A stretch of 64,000 nucleotides of DNA from Chloroflexota bacterium (GTDB lineage Bacteria; Chloroflexota; Anaerolineae; 4572-78; J111). The translations under genes and the position numbers were made by a program. Each line of letters begins with the position of its first letter. Within the stretch, counting starts at the first letter, position 1. The notes below the pieces were generated by a model, which worked only from the letters and a program-made list of their open reading frames with translations, made no database searches and was not told the DNA's origin. The stretch lies in the NCBI GenBank assembly GCA_016860845.1, contig BOKF01000012.1:1-64000 (forward strand), in the 5' to 3' direction. This document shows, in pieces, positions 62,602-64,000 of the stretch.

Positions 62602-64000
62602 AAGCGCTCACCTTCCAGGGCCAGATCAAGAAAGAGACAGCCGCCGGCATTAATGCCATTGTTGGAAATACGCACGCGCAGCGAGGCGTCCTCAGCATTG
62701 TAAAAGCGGGCGATTTCCTCAATAGAATTAAAGCCTGTTTTGGCGTTTTTCAAGACGACCCAGCTCTGTTCGGTCCGGTCATAGAGTTCGATGGAAGGCA
62801 GCGCCGGCCAGCTTCCATCGCTGCGAATGTACAGATCGAGCCGGCTGGGTTGAGTCCCATACAATTGATAGGGCAGGGAGAGTTTAGTCTCAGCCGTGCC
62901 CTGATAAACATACGAGCCATCGAGACCGGCCCCATAACTGCATGGGCTGGCATCGCCGCTGGTCGAGAGCAGTTCCATCCGGCCAAAGCCAGGCGGGACG
63001 ACGACCTGAGCGCCTTCAAAATCGAGGGAGAGCGGGTAATACAAAAGGCTCGTGGCCTGGAGGTTGACCTTTGACCCCTCAAGACGGATGGCTAAAGGGC
63101 TGTTATTCTTTTGCCAGGCAATCAGGAGAGGATTGTCATTTAAATCAGGCCGGTTGCCATTAAAGATAATGCCGTCGAGTACACTTTGCTTAAAGGTAAT
63201 CTCCCGGCTAAGTTCACCGGCCGGGTTAGATTGATCCTGGTACAACATGTAACTGCCAAATCCGATCACCATTGTATTTTGAGCATCAAGGCGAATGGGG
63301 ACAGTTTGCCCAGGCATAAGATTGCCCAATTTTTGAAACTGGCCATTGAAAATAAAGATGACATCCTCCCAGATGACGCCGCTTTGATTGCTCACCTGCC
63401 CGCGCAGGCCATCGGCCTCGGCGGCAAGGTGGACAGCTAATCCCGGCGGTTCTACCTGGCTCGTTTCGGCGACGAAGGACTGCATGGACCACTGGTCAAC
63501 GGCCAATCCCTGCAAGAGGGTGGGGTTACTTTCGACTATGCGCAGGCTACCACCGGTATTCATCACCTCACTCCAGGGGTCGTAGGCATTTTGTCCGATT
63601 GGGCGGACTAGGGTCTCGGCATCAATTTCAACCCCATAGCTTTGCCGGTGCGGCGAAAAGATGCCGGCGTAGGTATCAGCCCGCTTGACCCGGCCCGCCT
63701 GCCCCATTTCGATAATCGAAATCTGGTTGATAATGATATCACTGCCGCGCAGACTAAAGCCGAGGCCATAAGCCAGGCCGGTGAAAATAACGGTTAAAAG
63801 CGGAATCGTAACCCAGGCCCAGGCCAGGCGATCCCGCCAGCGTAACAAAAAATAATTCACCGGCCCCACCAGCAAGATGTAGCCGATTAATAACAATCCC
63901 AAAAAACGAATGGAGGGCAAATCCAGGGAGGGTAAATTGGTCAGGGCGTAATAGATCTGGCTGTCGCTCATCTGCTGCGGCGCCACATCCATCGGCAAAT
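62598..64000 (-). CDS. Membrane protein of unknown function, cut by the window end
   Basis: The frame stays open to the last base, so only the C-terminal ~467 residues are seen. SIRFLGLLLIGYILLVGPVNYFLLRWRDRLAWAWVTIPLLTVIFTGLAYGLGF at about residues 28-80 of the visible part forms two membrane helices with the VGPVNYFLLR motif found in large membrane proteins of ABC-2/VWA clusters. The rest is a beta-rich extracytoplasmic domain that includes a sheet ending in ASLRVRISNNGINAGGCLFLDLALEGERL. It overlaps the ABC ATPase gene by 4 bases, indicating one operon. No enzyme motif is visible. Confidence 0.75.
   Translation of the reverse strand, partial: LPMDVAPQQMSDSQIYYALTNLPSLDLPSIRFLGLLLIGYILLVGPVNYFLLRWRDRLAWAWVTIPLLTVIFTGLAYGLGFSLRGSDIIINQISIIEMGQAGRVKRADTYAGIFSPHRQSYGVEIDAETLVRPIGQNAYDPWSEVMNTGGSLRIVESNPTLLQGLAVDQWSMQSFVAETSQVEPPGLAVHLAAEADGLRGQVSNQSGVIWEDVIFIFNGQFQKLGNLMPGQTVPIRLDAQNTMVIGFGSYMLYQDQSNPAGELSREITFKQSVLDGIIFNGNRPDLNDNPLLIAWQKNNSPLAIRLEGSKVNLQATSLLYYPLSLDFEGAQVVVPPGFGRMELLSTSGDASPCSYGAGLDGSYVYQGTAETKLSLPYQLYGTQPSRLDLYIRSDGSWPALPSIELYDRTEQSWVVLKNAKTGFNSIEEIARFYNAEDASLRVRISNNGINAGGCLFLDLALEGERL

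Overview
The window is about 64 kb of a bacterial chromosome. Several things point, by inference only, to a member of the Chloroflexota (Anaerolineae-like): a large nSTAND/propeller protein, a 1,259-residue Wzy-type ligase with a TPR tail, a solo ResB, a BtpA-family protein, a MoxR-DUF58-BatA/VWA-ABC cluster, many dispersed palindromic and short tandem repeats, and no recognisable lipopolysaccharide (lipid A/Lpt) genes. No rRNA, phage, transposase or CRISPR array is present. The one RNA gene found is a tRNA-Thr(CGT).

Layout. 1-4.7 kb: possible tail of an upstream gene, a promoter, a 1,210-residue nSTAND1-type signalling ATPase ending in ten ~41-residue repeats, and a VapBC-like toxin-antitoxin pair. 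4.8-7.6 kb: soluble transhydrogenase SthA overlapping a BtpA-family gene, then a cyclophilin on the other strand. 7.7-32.9 kb: one long minus-strand surface-polysaccharide locus. From its promoter end it runs: winged-helix regulator, PseB, PseC, an amidating trio (N-acetyl sugar amidotransferase plus HisH- and HisF-like subunits), a pseudaminic-acid-associated methylase, an SpsF-like cytidylyltransferase (probable PseF role), a PseG-PseH fusion, a formyltransferase-like protein, a PIG-L deacetylase, PseI, a flippase, a capsule-type transferase, GT2/GT4/GT39 glycosyltransferases, a methyltransferase, a Wzy-like ligase and a UDP-sugar dehydrogenase. All steps from UDP-GlcNAc to a CMP-pseudaminic-acid-type sugar can be assigned, and the extra genes suggest it is amidated and otherwise decorated. 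A 12-bp perfect inverted repeat overlaps the likely -10 box just upstream of the regulator and is probably its operator.

33.3-38.1 kb: nucleotide-sugar epimerase, ResB, small zincin-like metallopeptidase and tRNA-Thr (all minus), then CTP synthase (plus) preceded by a leader with a strong intrinsic terminator, which suggests attenuation control. 38.1-46 kb: VOC protein, two class-III aminotransferases (one RocD-like), a five-PAS/GAF/GGDEF diguanylate cyclase and a secreted glycoside-hydrolase-like lipoprotein. 46.4-51.3 kb: UvrA, a sortase and uridine kinase (plus). 51.4-64 kb: a minus-strand cluster of a membrane protein (cut by the window end), ABC ATPase, ABC permease, a coiled-coil membrane protein, MoxR ATPase, an unrecognised 91-residue protein, DUF58 protein and two VWA membrane proteins.

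A recurring theme is repeat invasion. Heptamer and octamer tandem arrays and GC-rich palindromes lie between genes and also inside reading frames, where they are translated in frame (TPSPALPL in the nSTAND ATPase; NLPTFQPS-type strings in the VWA, DUF58 and coiled-coil proteins).
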